Source of the DNA: an uncultured Chloroflexus sp. | GTDB taxonomy: Bacteria > Chloroflexota > Chloroflexia > Chloroflexales > Chloroflexaceae | DNA: 64,000 nt | Direction: 5' to 3' | NCBI RefSeq assembly: GCF_937951745.1 | Contig: NZ_CALFBQ010000010.1 | Span: 45,779 to 109,778 of the forward strand | The notes under the pieces: generated by a model | Database searches by the model: none | What the model was told of the DNA's origin: nothing | What the model saw: the letters and a program-made list of their open reading frames with translations, nothing else | Position numbers and translations under genes: made by a program | Shown: piece by piece, positions 51,551 through 60,125 of the stretch | Position numbering within the stretch: the stretch's first letter is position 1 | Layout of the letters: each line of letters starts with the position of its first letter

Positions 51551-52291
51551 CTATAGCCGGCACGCGGCAATAAAATCGGCGAACAGCGCCTGCCAGCGCG
51601 GTTCGCTACTATCCCAGAGATGTTCGGGGTGGCATTGCACGGCCAACAGGTAGTGATCGCCGGTTGTCTCAACCGCCTCGATAATACCATCGGGGGCGTA
51701 AGCTACTGGGCGCAGGCCGGGGGCGAGCGTTTTAATCGCCTGATGGTGCATCGTGTTGCACCCGATCTGTTCAACCGATAAGACCGTCGCTAACCTTGAA
51801 CTGGTGGTGATTGTCAGCGGATGGGTCAGGTCCGTCCAAGCGCGGGTGCGGGTATTGGCGCGATGGTCAATAGTCGTCTCGAATTGGGCAGGAATATCCT
51901 GATAGAGCGACCCGCCAAGGGCGACGTTTATCACCTGCAACCCGCGACAAATACCGAGCAGCGGTTTGCCATCAGCGGCAGCCCAGCGTGCTAATGCTAT
52001 CTCAACTGCATCGCGTTGCGGATCGACCGGTCCGAGCTGTGGATGCGGCACTTCGCCGTAATAGGCTGGATCGACATCACCACCACCGGGCAAGAGGATA
52101 CCGGCGCACAGGTCATACAGCACGCGCACGGCGCTGAGATCATCGGTCAAGGAGATGATCAGCGGGATACCGCCGGCAGCTTCGATGGCGCGCAGGTAGG
52201 TAGGCCGCACTGCTTGCAATTTGCGGCCATCGGCGCTGGCGCCGCTGTGCATAACCGTGATACCGATTAGGGGACGAGCGTGATCAGTCAT
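51551..52291 (-). CDS. Class I glutamine amidotransferase-like peptidase (C26), copy 2
   Basis: A 246-residue gamma-glutamyl hydrolase of the PuuD-like C26 group. Nucleophile Cys115 in LLGICRGLQVINVALGGSLY, catalytic His/Glu in QCHPEHL, and ILLPGGGDVDPAYYG. These enzymes hydrolyse gamma-glutamyl amides, for example gamma-glutamyl-GABA. The substrate here is unknown. It is 23 bp downstream of a second copy with the same architecture, so the pair arose by tandem duplication. Start at 52291 (MTDHARPLIGI); upstream in-frame residues overlap the neighbour and are ignored. Confidence 0.88.
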   Translation of the reverse strand: MTDHARPLIGITVMHSGASADGRKLQAVRPTYLRAIEAAGGIPLIISLTDDLSAVRVLYDLCAGILLPGGGDVDPAYYGEVPHPQLGPVDPQRDAVEIALARWAAADGKPLLGICRGLQVINVALGGSLYQDIPAQFETTIDHRANTRTRAWTDLTHPLTITTSSRLATVLSVEQIGCNTMHHQAIKTLAPGLRPVAYAPDGIIEAVETTGDHYLLAVQCHPEHLWDSSEPRWQALFADFIAACRL

Positions 52292-52314
52292 AGTAGGTTC
52301 AATATTACGGTAGG

Positions 52315-53067
52315 CTAAGCGGCACGGCTCTGGCGGCGTGTGTCGCGGCAACTCTGGATAAACGCGGCAAAAAGACCTTGCCAACGAGGATCGGCTACCT
52401 CCTGCAACGCTTCAGGATGGCATTGGACGCCCACAATAAAGGTGTGATCCTCGCTTTCGAGCGCTTCGATCACGCCATCGGGCGCCCATGCCACGGCGCG
52501 CAAGCCGGGAGCCACGCGGCGTACCGCTTGGTGATGCAACGAATTGATCATGAGGTCAGTCGTGCCAAGGGAGCGGGCCAAGCGCGAGTCGGGCGCGATG
52601 GTGATCGGATGGGCAAGGAACGTCCAATCTTCGCGAGCATAAGAAGCGTTATGATCGATCGGCGAGCCAAGCTGAGAGGGAATATCTTGGTAAAGCGAGC
52701 CGCCGAGAGCGACATTAATCATCTGCACGCCGCGGCAAATGCCGAGCAGCGGTTTGCCGTCGGCGGCAGCCCAGCGGGCAAGGCGCAATTCGGCCATATC
52801 GCGCGGCGGGTCAATCATGCCAAGGCGCTCGTGGGGTTGATCGCCGTAGTGGCTGGGTGAAATATCGCCGCCGCCGGCGAGCACTAAGCCGTCGAGCTGG
52901 TCGTAAATCGCGCGCAGCGCAGGAGCGTCGAGCAGGGGCGGGATCAGCAGCGGCGCGCCGCCGGCCCGCAGCACAGCGTCAACATAAGTTTGGCGATGGC
53001 CATATGAAGGCGGACACCAATCGCGGTCGCGGAAGGTGCCGCAGGAGATTCCGATCAGAGGCGTCAT
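52315..53067 (-). CDS. Class I glutamine amidotransferase-like peptidase (C26), copy 1
   Basis: A 250-residue paralogue of the downstream gene, with nucleophile Cys111 in LLGICRGVQMINVALGGSLY, QCHPEAL and LVLAGGGDISPSHYG. It differs most in the N-terminal GTFRDRDWCPPSYGHRQTYVD segment, which may set substrate choice. The start at 53067 is chosen over 53082 because GGAGGA lies seven bases before it. An extended -10 (53112-53117) drives the two genes and perhaps murI. Confidence 0.88.
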   Translation of the reverse strand: MTPLIGISCGTFRDRDWCPPSYGHRQTYVDAVLRAGGAPLLIPPLLDAPALRAIYDQLDGLVLAGGGDISPSHYGDQPHERLGMIDPPRDMAELRLARWAAADGKPLLGICRGVQMINVALGGSLYQDIPSQLGSPIDHNASYAREDWTFLAHPITIAPDSRLARSLGTTDLMINSLHHQAVRRVAPGLRAVAWAPDGVIEALESEDHTFIVGVQCHPEALQEVADPRWQGLFAAFIQSCRDTRRQSRAA

Positions 53068-53111
53068 GCGCGCTTCCTCCATGGTCGGTAATGCCGATAT
53101 TATGAGTGCGC

Positions 53112-53119
53112 ATTATAAC
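53112..53119 (-). promoter_or_regulatory. Extended -10 promoter of the C26 peptidase pair
   Basis: Minus strand TGTTATAAT: TATAAT at 53117-53112 with TG two bases upstream. Start near 53105, about 38 nt before the ATG at 53067. Confidence 0.55.
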
Positions 53120-53209
53120 ATACTATCCTAGCGAATCATCAGTCGCGGGAATGATTGCACGGGAGTACTTAGCGTCGTGAGGCGGTTTACCCGTATGTTA
53201 TGCTAAAGG

Positions 53210-55867
53210 TTATCCGCGTTCGGTCGCAACTGGCAGGGCGATGGAGAAGGTACTGCCTTCGCCGACGATGCTATCAACCCAGATTCGCCCGCCGAGCAAT
53301 TCGACCAGCGGCTTCACGATCGACAAACCGAGGCCGGTGCCGCCCGCTTCAACCTTGAGCGGATTATCGGTGCGGAAGAAGCGGTCGAAGATGCGGGGCA
53401 AATCTTCGGGCCGAATACCAACGCCGGTATCGCTTATGCTGAGCAGCAGATAGCGGCGACTATCGCTCAACGTGCTGCGCACCGGTTCGGGCAGATCGAC
53501 ATTGAGGGTCTCGCGAGCGGCAATCGTAATTTTGCCGCCGGGCGGAGTATACTTAATCGCGTTGAGCAGCACGTGATAGAGGATCTGGTGCAAGCGCATC
53601 GCATCAGCCCGGATCAACGGCAGGCCGGGCGGGATCGAGATCGTCAATTGATGCCGGCGTTGAGCGATTTGTGGTTGCAGTTCGGCGATCACGCCGCTGA
53701 GGGCCTCGGCGAGATGGAGCGAGCGCCATTCGAGATCAATGCTGCCTGACTCGATCTTGGTAATTTCGAGCACATCGTTAATGAGATTAATCATGCGCTC
53801 AGTATTGCTGTAGATGGTATTGACGAACTCACGCTGGGTATCGTTCAATTGCCCCAACCCCCCCATCGCCAGCAATTGGGTAAAACCCTTGATCGCAGTC
53901 ATCGGGGTACGCAACTCATGCGACATGGTGCCGATAAACTCATTCTTCATGCGATCGGCTTCCACTTCGCGGGTAATATCGCGCAACACCAACAAGGCAC
54001 CGAGCAATTCACCGTCGTCTTCGTTGACATCTTCTTTAAGCACAGGGCTAAGAGAAACATTGATCGTGCGACCACTGATCACGGCTGTGGTCGAAAATGT
54101 ACGTGCTTCACCGGTAACGCTAAGCGGACGGCGGAGTAGATCATCGAGCGGCAATTCGGCAGCATGGTTGCTCAGATGCCGCTGAATGATATCGTGGAGA
54201 TTCCAGAGTACGAGTTCTTCGGCAGGGCGGTGCAAAATGCGGCTTGCGGCCTGATTGACGCTCAACACACTACCGTAGAGATCGCAAACGATCACACCGT
54301 CAAGCAGACTTTGCAAAATGGCAGCAATTTGGCTCGTCTCTTTCTGTTGGCGATCGAGCAATTCGTAGCGCCGTTCGGCTTCAGCGCTAATCATGCGGAA
54401 CAGATTCGCATTATTGATGCCAATCGCGATTGCACCGGCACAGGCATTGAGCAGGCGGACATGGCCTTCGTGGAAGAAATGGGTGCGCGAATGCGAAAGG
54501 GTCATGACCCCGATCACCTCGCCTTGCACAAAGAGCGGCACCGAGATCATCGAACCTTCGCGCTTGCGGGTGCTGTCGGGGATCGACACCCAACGCTCAT
54601 CTTGCGCAACATCATTGACCAACACGGTTTGGCCGTGCTGGGCCGCCCAACCGGCGATGCCTTGGCCAATTGCAAAGCGGATCATATTTTCAGGCGTGAC
54701 CTTCTTGCCTAAAATCGCTCGGGTCACGAGGAGACTAGGGTTATCTTCCTCGGCGAGCAAGATTGAGGCATGCTCAGCTTGAATAATCCGCGCCAGCATC
54801 TCAAGCGAGTTGTTAAGAATCTGATCGAGATCAAGCGTCTGATTGACCTGTGAGGCGATGGCATGCAGGGTGGCGAGCCGATCTTTCTCTTCTTCCAACT
54901 CGCGGGTGCGTTCAATCACCCGTTGTTCGAGTTCTGCGTTAAGGGAACGAATCGTATGATACAGGTCTGCATTTTGCAAAGCAATCGTCGCTTGGCTGAC
55001 GATGCTCTGGGCTAGATCTTGCATAAAGCGAAGATCGAGCGGATTATTGCGCTCTTGCAGCGTCACGGCGCCAATCAGACGTTCACCGCCGATCATAGGG
55101 ATGATCATCACGCTGCACCCGGCAATCAGCCAGTCGTGGTCGGGATCAACCGGAGCTACCGGCCAAAAGGTGCCGCCAGCGCAGGTAAATGCCGTCTGAA
55201 TAACAGGGTTCGTAGGCGGCAAGCGATAACCGGACGATGGGCCGTCGACACTGCCCCGGCTAGCGGTGACGCGAAGCTGGTGGTTGGAATCTGTCAACCA
55301 GACCGCAACGTGGTGGGTGTCGGTAAGGCGATGCAAACTATCAATCACAATTTCCAGCAGCTCATTGCGGTCGAGGGTTGCTGAAAGGCGTTGCGAAATA
55401 TCATTGAGCGCCTTCAGTTGCAGCGCGCGTTGATCGGCTGCCGCCGAGGCGGCATCAAGACTAGCAGCAATAAATTCGCGCTCGTGGATCAACTGGTTGG
55501 TGTGTTCGGCCCAAATATCAACTAACGTCGCAATAACCTGATCGAACAATTCAGCCAACGTATCGATCAGGGCGACATCAGGTGTATCGTGGAGCAAAGC
55601 AGCGCGGGTTGCGCGATGCATCTGATTGATATTGCGCACCAGTGCGGGCAGATCGGCGCCGGATTCAGCAGTGGCCAATTCGCTTAACAGCTCACGTAGC
55701 GGTTGATCGTCACCGTTAGCCGCAGCAGCTAGTGCGAGCGCGAAGCGTTGCAGATCGAGCTGAGCTTGGGTCGCCACCGATCCCGTGGTTGTGTCGCGCA
55801 AATCATTCCACTGTTGCAGCAGGGTGGCCTGCTGGGTTTGCAGCCAATGGCTCAACACAGGCTTCAT
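53210..55867 (-). CDS. GAF/PAS sensor histidine kinase
   Basis: An 885-residue soluble kinase. N-terminal helical region (about 1-155), GAF domain (about 165-300), coiled-coil helix (about 300-340), second GAF (about 345-490), PAS (about 505-630), HisKA with His650 in TMSHELRTPMTAIKGF, and ATPase domain to the end (SDTGVGIRPEDLPRIFDRFFR, GTGLGLSIVKPLVELLGG). No membrane helix and no receiver. It is last in an operon after a RsbT-like kinase and a PPM phosphatase, which suggests partner switching and phosphorelay act together. Its response regulator is not adjacent. Confidence 0.9.
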   Translation of the reverse strand: MKPVLSHWLQTQQATLLQQWNDLRDTTTGSVATQAQLDLQRFALALAAAANGDDQPLRELLSELATAESGADLPALVRNINQMHRATRAALLHDTPDVALIDTLAELFDQVIATLVDIWAEHTNQLIHEREFIAASLDAASAAADQRALQLKALNDISQRLSATLDRNELLEIVIDSLHRLTDTHHVAVWLTDSNHQLRVTASRGSVDGPSSGYRLPPTNPVIQTAFTCAGGTFWPVAPVDPDHDWLIAGCSVMIIPMIGGERLIGAVTLQERNNPLDLRFMQDLAQSIVSQATIALQNADLYHTIRSLNAELEQRVIERTRELEEEKDRLATLHAIASQVNQTLDLDQILNNSLEMLARIIQAEHASILLAEEDNPSLLVTRAILGKKVTPENMIRFAIGQGIAGWAAQHGQTVLVNDVAQDERWVSIPDSTRKREGSMISVPLFVQGEVIGVMTLSHSRTHFFHEGHVRLLNACAGAIAIGINNANLFRMISAEAERRYELLDRQQKETSQIAAILQSLLDGVIVCDLYGSVLSVNQAASRILHRPAEELVLWNLHDIIQRHLSNHAAELPLDDLLRRPLSVTGEARTFSTTAVISGRTINVSLSPVLKEDVNEDDGELLGALLVLRDITREVEADRMKNEFIGTMSHELRTPMTAIKGFTQLLAMGGLGQLNDTQREFVNTIYSNTERMINLINDVLEITKIESGSIDLEWRSLHLAEALSGVIAELQPQIAQRRHQLTISIPPGLPLIRADAMRLHQILYHVLLNAIKYTPPGGKITIAARETLNVDLPEPVRSTLSDSRRYLLLSISDTGVGIRPEDLPRIFDRFFRTDNPLKVEAGGTGLGLSIVKPLVELLGGRIWVDSIVGEGSTFSIALPVATERG

Positions 55868-55888
55868 ACAGGCGATCGGCGGCTTTCT

Positions 55889-56467
55889 TTATTCACTACG
55901 CACGACTACGACCGTCGCGTCATCGTTATCTTTGCCGAAGCGAGCTAAAATCTCATCAGCAATCTGCTGGGGCGAACGGCGCAGATCGGGCGGCGGTTCA
56001 GTCGTGAACCGGCTCGAAATACCGTCACTGTATAAAACGAAGGTATCGCCAGAATTGTAGGTATAGGCAAGGCGCAAGAGTTGCGGTAACCGATACCCGA
56101 CGATGCCATTTTTCGAGATCGGTTTGATGAGCAGATCGCTATACACTTGCGCGCCGATATTGCCAACGCCGACGAACTCAGCAGTGCGTGCCCGGGCATC
56201 AAGGCGAAGCAAGGCCATCACTGCGCCGCGGCTGCCGACGAGCGCGCGGTCGGCGCGGCGCATCAAGTCTGTCAGATCGGCAGCCGGATCGCTTTCGAGG
56301 ATGGCAACCGCACGGCGGGCGGCTTCGGCTGCGGCATCACCACCGCCGAGACCATCAATCACCGCGGCCAACAAATGATCATCATCGTATGGCAATGCTA
56401 GGTAGGCATCACCACTGACACTCTGGCCAAACTTGGGCCGTAGCGCCGCTCCCCACACAAGCTTCAT
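55889..56467 (-). CDS. PPM-type (RsbX/SpoIIE-like) serine phosphatase
   Basis: A 192-residue PP2C-like phosphatase, the short RsbX form. Metal-binding acids are in VSGDAYLA and VIDGLGGGDAA, with FVGVGNIGAQVY and the C-terminal KDNDDATVVVVRS. In Bacillus, RsbX removes phosphate from RsbS and RsbR to reset the stressosome. Here it follows a RsbT-like gene by nine bases and precedes the histidine kinase by 21, so the three are co-expressed. It may act on proteins phosphorylated by the RsbT-like kinase. Confidence 0.85.
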   Translation of the reverse strand: MKLVWGAALRPKFGQSVSGDAYLALPYDDDHLLAAVIDGLGGGDAAAEAARRAVAILESDPAADLTDLMRRADRALVGSRGAVMALLRLDARARTAEFVGVGNIGAQVYSDLLIKPISKNGIVGYRLPQLLRLAYTYNSGDTFVLYSDGISSRFTTEPPPDLRRSPQQIADEILARFGKDNDDATVVVVRSE

Positions 56468-56476
56468 ACTGCCTCG

Positions 56477-56887
56477 TTATCTGCGGATAGTACGCCACTT
56501 CACGGCGCGCACCGTCGTTCCCACGCCGGGGATGGAATGAATATGGAACTCATCCATCAGCCGGCGCACACCGGGTAAACCGGCGCCAAGCGAATGAGTT
56601 GTGCTGTACCCATCGCGCAGAGCTAATTCGACATCAGGAATGCCGGGGCCACAATCGCGGGCTTCAATAGCCAAACCAGCCATGCCCTCTGGATGATGAA
56701 CGGGGCTAATTTCGATCTCGCCACCACCCGCATGCCGGATCAGATTATGGCCCAATTCAAGGATACAGATCTCAATGCGCGTGCGATCCGTTTCAGCAAA
56801 CTGCAATTCACCGGCCAACCGGCGACCGGTGCTAAGAGCGACATAAATATCGGCTTCACGCTGAATGCGTACAATAGTCGCTTCCAT
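56477..56887 (-). CDS. RsbT/RsbW-like serine kinase (anti-sigma regulatory factor fold)
   Basis: A 136-residue GHKL ATPase of the RsbT group. N-box ICILELGHNLIRHAGGG, then ARDCGPGIPDVELAL and SLGAGLPGVRRLMDEF, together forming the nucleotide lid, and GTTVRAVKW at the end. RsbT switches between stressosome RsbS/RsbR and the RsbU phosphatase; RsbW-type proteins bind sigma factors. STAS-domain partners are not in this window. It is the first gene of the operon. Start at 56887 lacks a clear ribosome site. Confidence 0.85.
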   Translation of the reverse strand: MEATIVRIQREADIYVALSTGRRLAGELQFAETDRTRIEICILELGHNLIRHAGGGEIEISPVHHPEGMAGLAIEARDCGPGIPDVELALRDGYSTTHSLGAGLPGVRRLMDEFHIHSIPGVGTTVRAVKWRTIRR

Positions 56888-56933
56888 ACCTTGTATTATA
56901 CCTGAAGGGGATTAGCGAAGTGCGACCGTTCGG

Positions 56934-57401
56934 CTAGTTTGAACGGCGCGGCAAGCGCAATTCAGCGCTATCAATTACGATTGTCACCGGGCCATCATTA
57001 ATCAGCGCCACATGCATCATTGCGCCAAAGACGCCGGTGGCGACGGGGATGGCACGGGCACGGAGCGCATCGGCGAAGGCGTCAACTAGCGGCTTGGCGA
57101 TCTCAGGGCGCGCGGCGGCAGTAAAGCTAGGGCGGCGGCCTTTGCGGGTGTCAGCATAGAGCGTAAATTGCGAGACCACCAACGCAGCGCCGCCAACGTC
57201 GATCAATGAGAGGTTGAATTTGCCTTCGTGGTCGCCGAAAATGCGGAGGTGGGCGATCTTCTCGGCCAGCAGATCAACATCGGCAAGAGTGTCGGTTTGG
57301 GTAACACCAAGCAAAATCAACAAGCCGTGGCCAATGGCGCCAACGACCGACCCGTTGACGGTGACGGACGCTTCGCTGACACGCTGAATCACTGCTCGCA
57401 T
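56934..57401 (-). CDS. dtd: D-aminoacyl-tRNA deacylase
   Basis: A 155-residue enzyme that removes D-amino acids and glycine wrongly attached to tRNA. Marks: [17 protein letters not shown] at the start, [20 protein letters not shown] in the middle (catalytic-site SQxT), and the C-terminal [22 protein letters not shown] (Gly-cisPro-like motif region, with NDGPVT). Length is slightly over the usual 145-150. Its ATG overlaps the stop of the PIN-TRAM gene by one base (TAATG), so translation is coupled. Confidence 0.95.
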   Translation of the reverse strand: MRAVIQRVSEASVTVNGSVVGAIGHGLLILLGVTQTDTLADVDLLAEKIAHLRIFGDHEGKFNLSLIDVGGAALVVSQFTLYADTRKGRRPSFTAAARPEIAKPLVDAFADALRARAIPVATGVFGAMMHVALINDGPVTIVIDSAELRLPRRSN

Positions 57402-58492
57402 TACGCCTCCTCGACTGGAATGGCAAAGATCAAGCGACCGGTTTGGGTCTGGTGAATGCGAGTCACGACTACTTCAATGGTTTGCCCGATGAGATGGCGG
57501 GCGTTCTCGACGATCACTGGCGTGCCGTCATCGAGATACCCCACGCCTTGTTGGCGGGTATTCCCTTCGTTGCGGATCAAAATGTTCAACCGCTGATCCT
57601 GCATCACCGGCGGGCGCAGGGCATCGCTGAGCTGATTGATGCTGAGCACGGTAATGCCCTGTAACCCAGCGACCCGATTGAGATTGTAATCATTGGTAAT
57701 GATCGGGCAATGATGCTGGCGAGCTAGTTCGATCAGTTTATCATCAACCCGCAACACATCCGGTAGATCGTGATTGAGAATCTCGATCGGTAACGGTGAC
57801 GACTGTTGCATCTGATTGAGTAGTTCGAGGCCGCGCCGGCCCTTTTGGCGGCGCAAATCATCGTTTGAATCGGCCAGCATTTGCAATTCAGCCAGCACAA
57901 AGGAAGGGATAAGCAGTGTTCCTTCCATAAAACCGGTGCGGACAACAGCCGCGATCCGGCCATCGATAATGGCGCTCGTATCGATCAAATAGCGGCGACC
58001 GCTTGCAGGCGCGGGGGATGACTCGCCGGTTGGCGGAGAAGGTTGTGCAAGTTGCGCGCGTTGTTGGCGCCACAGGTTAATCAATTCGATCAGATCGCGT
58101 TTACGCAGATACAAGATCGATGCGCTAAAGTAGACCAAAATAGCCGTCGCAATAATTGGGAGCAGATTGCCGTAGGGCGCCGGCAGCATCGCTAGCGGCA
58201 CCGTGAGCAGCACGCCGGCAACGAGACCGATGAGGATCCCAATTGCCGCTAACATCACATCGCTGAGCGGGATGATCCGTGCCTGCCGAAAGAGCGAGTG
58301 TAACGGATCGACAATCAAGCGTGGTGCAAGGATGAGACCGAGGCCGCCGCCAGCGAGCATGAGTAACGCTGTGGCAAGGACTTGATCAGGCGTCGGATTT
58401 GGCCCTGATAGGGAACGACCTAGCCATAAGCCGAGATAAGCCATCCAGCCAAAGCCGATGAGGCGCACGATAAAATCGAGACCTAGTCTCAT
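57401..58492 (-). CDS. PIN/TRAM domain membrane protein (YacL-like)
   Basis: A 363-residue protein with four N-terminal membrane helices (about 10-30, 40-60, 78-100, 107-125), then a PIN nuclease-like domain (about 165-285) starting [14 protein letters not shown] with metal-binding Asp residues, and a C-terminal TRAM domain (about 295-360). YacL-like proteins are conserved membrane-bound putative RNases of unknown target. It lies between radA and dtd in a compact run of genes; in many bacteria yacL is also near radA. Confidence 0.9.
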   Translation of the reverse strand: MRLGLDFIVRLIGFGWMAYLGLWLGRSLSGPNPTPDQVLATALLMLAGGGLGLILAPRLIVDPLHSLFRQARIIPLSDVMLAAIGILIGLVAGVLLTVPLAMLPAPYGNLLPIIATAILVYFSASILYLRKRDLIELINLWRQQRAQLAQPSPPTGESSPAPASGRRYLIDTSAIIDGRIAAVVRTGFMEGTLLIPSFVLAELQMLADSNDDLRRQKGRRGLELLNQMQQSSPLPIEILNHDLPDVLRVDDKLIELARQHHCPIITNDYNLNRVAGLQGITVLSINQLSDALRPPVMQDQRLNILIRNEGNTRQQGVGYLDDGTPVIVENARHLIGQTIEVVVTRIHQTQTGRLIFAIPVEEA

Positions 58493-58501
58493 GTCTCACC
58501 C

Positions 58502-59893
58502 TTATTCGATGTCAGACGGTGATGATCGCACATTGCGGGTGAGGAGTTCAACTGCTTCCGCCAGCGAACGCACCGGCGTAACGGTCAAGTTGGGTGGCGT
58601 TTCGGGGGTCGTATGGGCCGGGATCACCGCTTGGCGAAATCCCAACTTTGCCGCTTCGCTCAAGCGCCGGTCGAGCTGGCTTACGCTGCGCAATTCGCCC
58701 GACAGGCCAATTTCGCCGAGGCAGACCACATCAGGCGCGATGCGCTGATTGCGGTAGGATGAAGCAATAGCTAGTGCGACGGCCAGATCAACGGCCGGCT
58801 CGCCGATGCGCAACCCGCCTACGATATTAACGTACAAGTCTTGATTAAACAGGGGCAATCCAACCCGTTTCGACAGCACCGCGGTCAGCATCAACAACCG
58901 GTTGAGGTCAAACCCGTTGGTGGTGCGGCGCGGTTGGGCGTTACCGGTATGCGAAGTGAGGGCCTGCACTTCAACCAGCAGTGGGCGGGTGCCTTCGAGA
59001 GTCACGGCGACGGTCGAACCGGGGCTGTGGGTGTTGCGTTCGGCAAGGAAGACCTGTGACGGATTCCGCACTTCACGCAACCCGTCGCCAGCCATTTCAA
59101 ACACGCCGACTTCGTTAGTGCTGCCGAAGCGGTTTTTCACCCCGCGCAGCAGGCGAAACTGGTGAAAGCGGTCACCCTCGAGGTAAAGCACCACATCGAC
59201 AATATGTTCGAGCACACGGGGGCCAGCGATAGCGCCTTCTTTGGTGACGTGACCGACCAGCACGATCGGGATAGCCGTTTCTTTGGCCAATTGCATTAGC
59301 CGGAGCGCACCCTCGCGCACTTGAGAGACGCTGCCGGCGGCGCTGGTTAATTCGGGCAGATAGACCGTCTGGATCGAATCGACGATGACCAAACGCGGGT
59401 GCAGGTGGCGAATGTGCTCGATAATCAGGTCAAGCGATGTTTCAGCGAGCACAAACAGATCATCAGCGGTGAGGCCAAGCCGTTCGGCGCGCAAACGGAT
59501 CTGTTGGGCCGACTCTTCGGCGCTGACGTAGAGGGCTGGGCCAACGCTAGCGGCAAAATGAGCTGCCACTTGGCCGAGCAACGTTGATTTGCCGACGCCG
59601 GGATCGCCGCCGATCAGTACCACGGAACCGGGGACGAGGCCGCCGCCAAGCACGCGGGAAAATTCCTCGGCATAGACCGGCAGCCGCTGGAAATCGGCCA
59701 GCGGCACATCGCGCAAGCGGACTGGCTGGTTTGGGCTGAGCGCGGCAGGCCGGCTGGCGCTGGAGGTGCGGGCAGGAGCAATGAGTTGCTCGACTAAACT
59801 ATCCCATGCACCACACTCAGGACATTTCCCCATCCAGCGGCTCTGTTGGGCGCCACATTGTTGGCAGACGAAAAGAGTGCGTGTTTTTGCCAT
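58502..59893 (-). CDS. radA: DNA repair protein RadA
   Basis: A 463-residue recombination helicase. N-terminal zinc finger Cys10, Cys13, Cys24, Cys27, Walker A GGDPGVGKST at 95-104, and the RadA motif KNRFGSTNEVGVF in the middle. A Lon-like C-terminal domain follows, with VNIVGGLRIGEPAVDLAVALAI. It promotes branch migration in homologous recombination. The ATG at 59893 lies six bases after a TATAAT with an upstream TG, so the mRNA is probably leaderless. Confidence 0.95.
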   Translation of the reverse strand: MAKTRTLFVCQQCGAQQSRWMGKCPECGAWDSLVEQLIAPARTSSASRPAALSPNQPVRLRDVPLADFQRLPVYAEEFSRVLGGGLVPGSVVLIGGDPGVGKSTLLGQVAAHFAASVGPALYVSAEESAQQIRLRAERLGLTADDLFVLAETSLDLIIEHIRHLHPRLVIVDSIQTVYLPELTSAAGSVSQVREGALRLMQLAKETAIPIVLVGHVTKEGAIAGPRVLEHIVDVVLYLEGDRFHQFRLLRGVKNRFGSTNEVGVFEMAGDGLREVRNPSQVFLAERNTHSPGSTVAVTLEGTRPLLVEVQALTSHTGNAQPRRTTNGFDLNRLLMLTAVLSKRVGLPLFNQDLYVNIVGGLRIGEPAVDLAVALAIASSYRNQRIAPDVVCLGEIGLSGELRSVSQLDRRLSEAAKLGFRQAVIPAHTTPETPPNLTVTPVRSLAEAVELLTRNVRSSPSDIE

Positions 59894-60125
59894 AGCTGCA
59901 TTATACCACTGCCACCGTAGCCGATGAATTGTGGAGTCTTTGAAAGAATAATTGTTAACTAAAATTGATAGTAGGTATATGGTAATATAAACACTATCTG
60001 ATAATCTATAAACGAGTAGGTAAACAGTACTAATGGCGTCTAGGAAGTGCTGGCAGTTGCAAAGCCGAATTGCAGCCTTCTATACTCGCCGTACATTTTC
60101 TTGATTCATTGCGAAGGTTTTAGTC
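59894..60125. other. AT-rich intergenic region before the orphan regulator
   Basis: This 232-bp stretch between divergent genes is much richer in A and T than the flanks (for example TTGTTAACTAAAATTG and GGTAATATAAACACTAT). The bias continues into the first part of the gene at 60126. No clear plus-strand promoter or ribosome site was settled on. Confidence 0.5.
59900..59908 (-). promoter_or_regulatory. radA: Extended -10 element six bases before the radA ATG
   Basis: Minus strand TGGTATAAT: TATAAT 59905-59900 with TG at 59908-59907. The radA start codon begins at 59893, where transcription from this promoter should begin. No ribosome site lies between, consistent with a leaderless message. 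Confidence 0.6.

Noticed and set aside
53210..55867. Phytochrome or bacteriophytochrome identity for the GAF-rich kinase
   Set aside because: No bilin-binding Cys context or PHY domain pattern is visible; the domains read as ordinary GAF and PAS.
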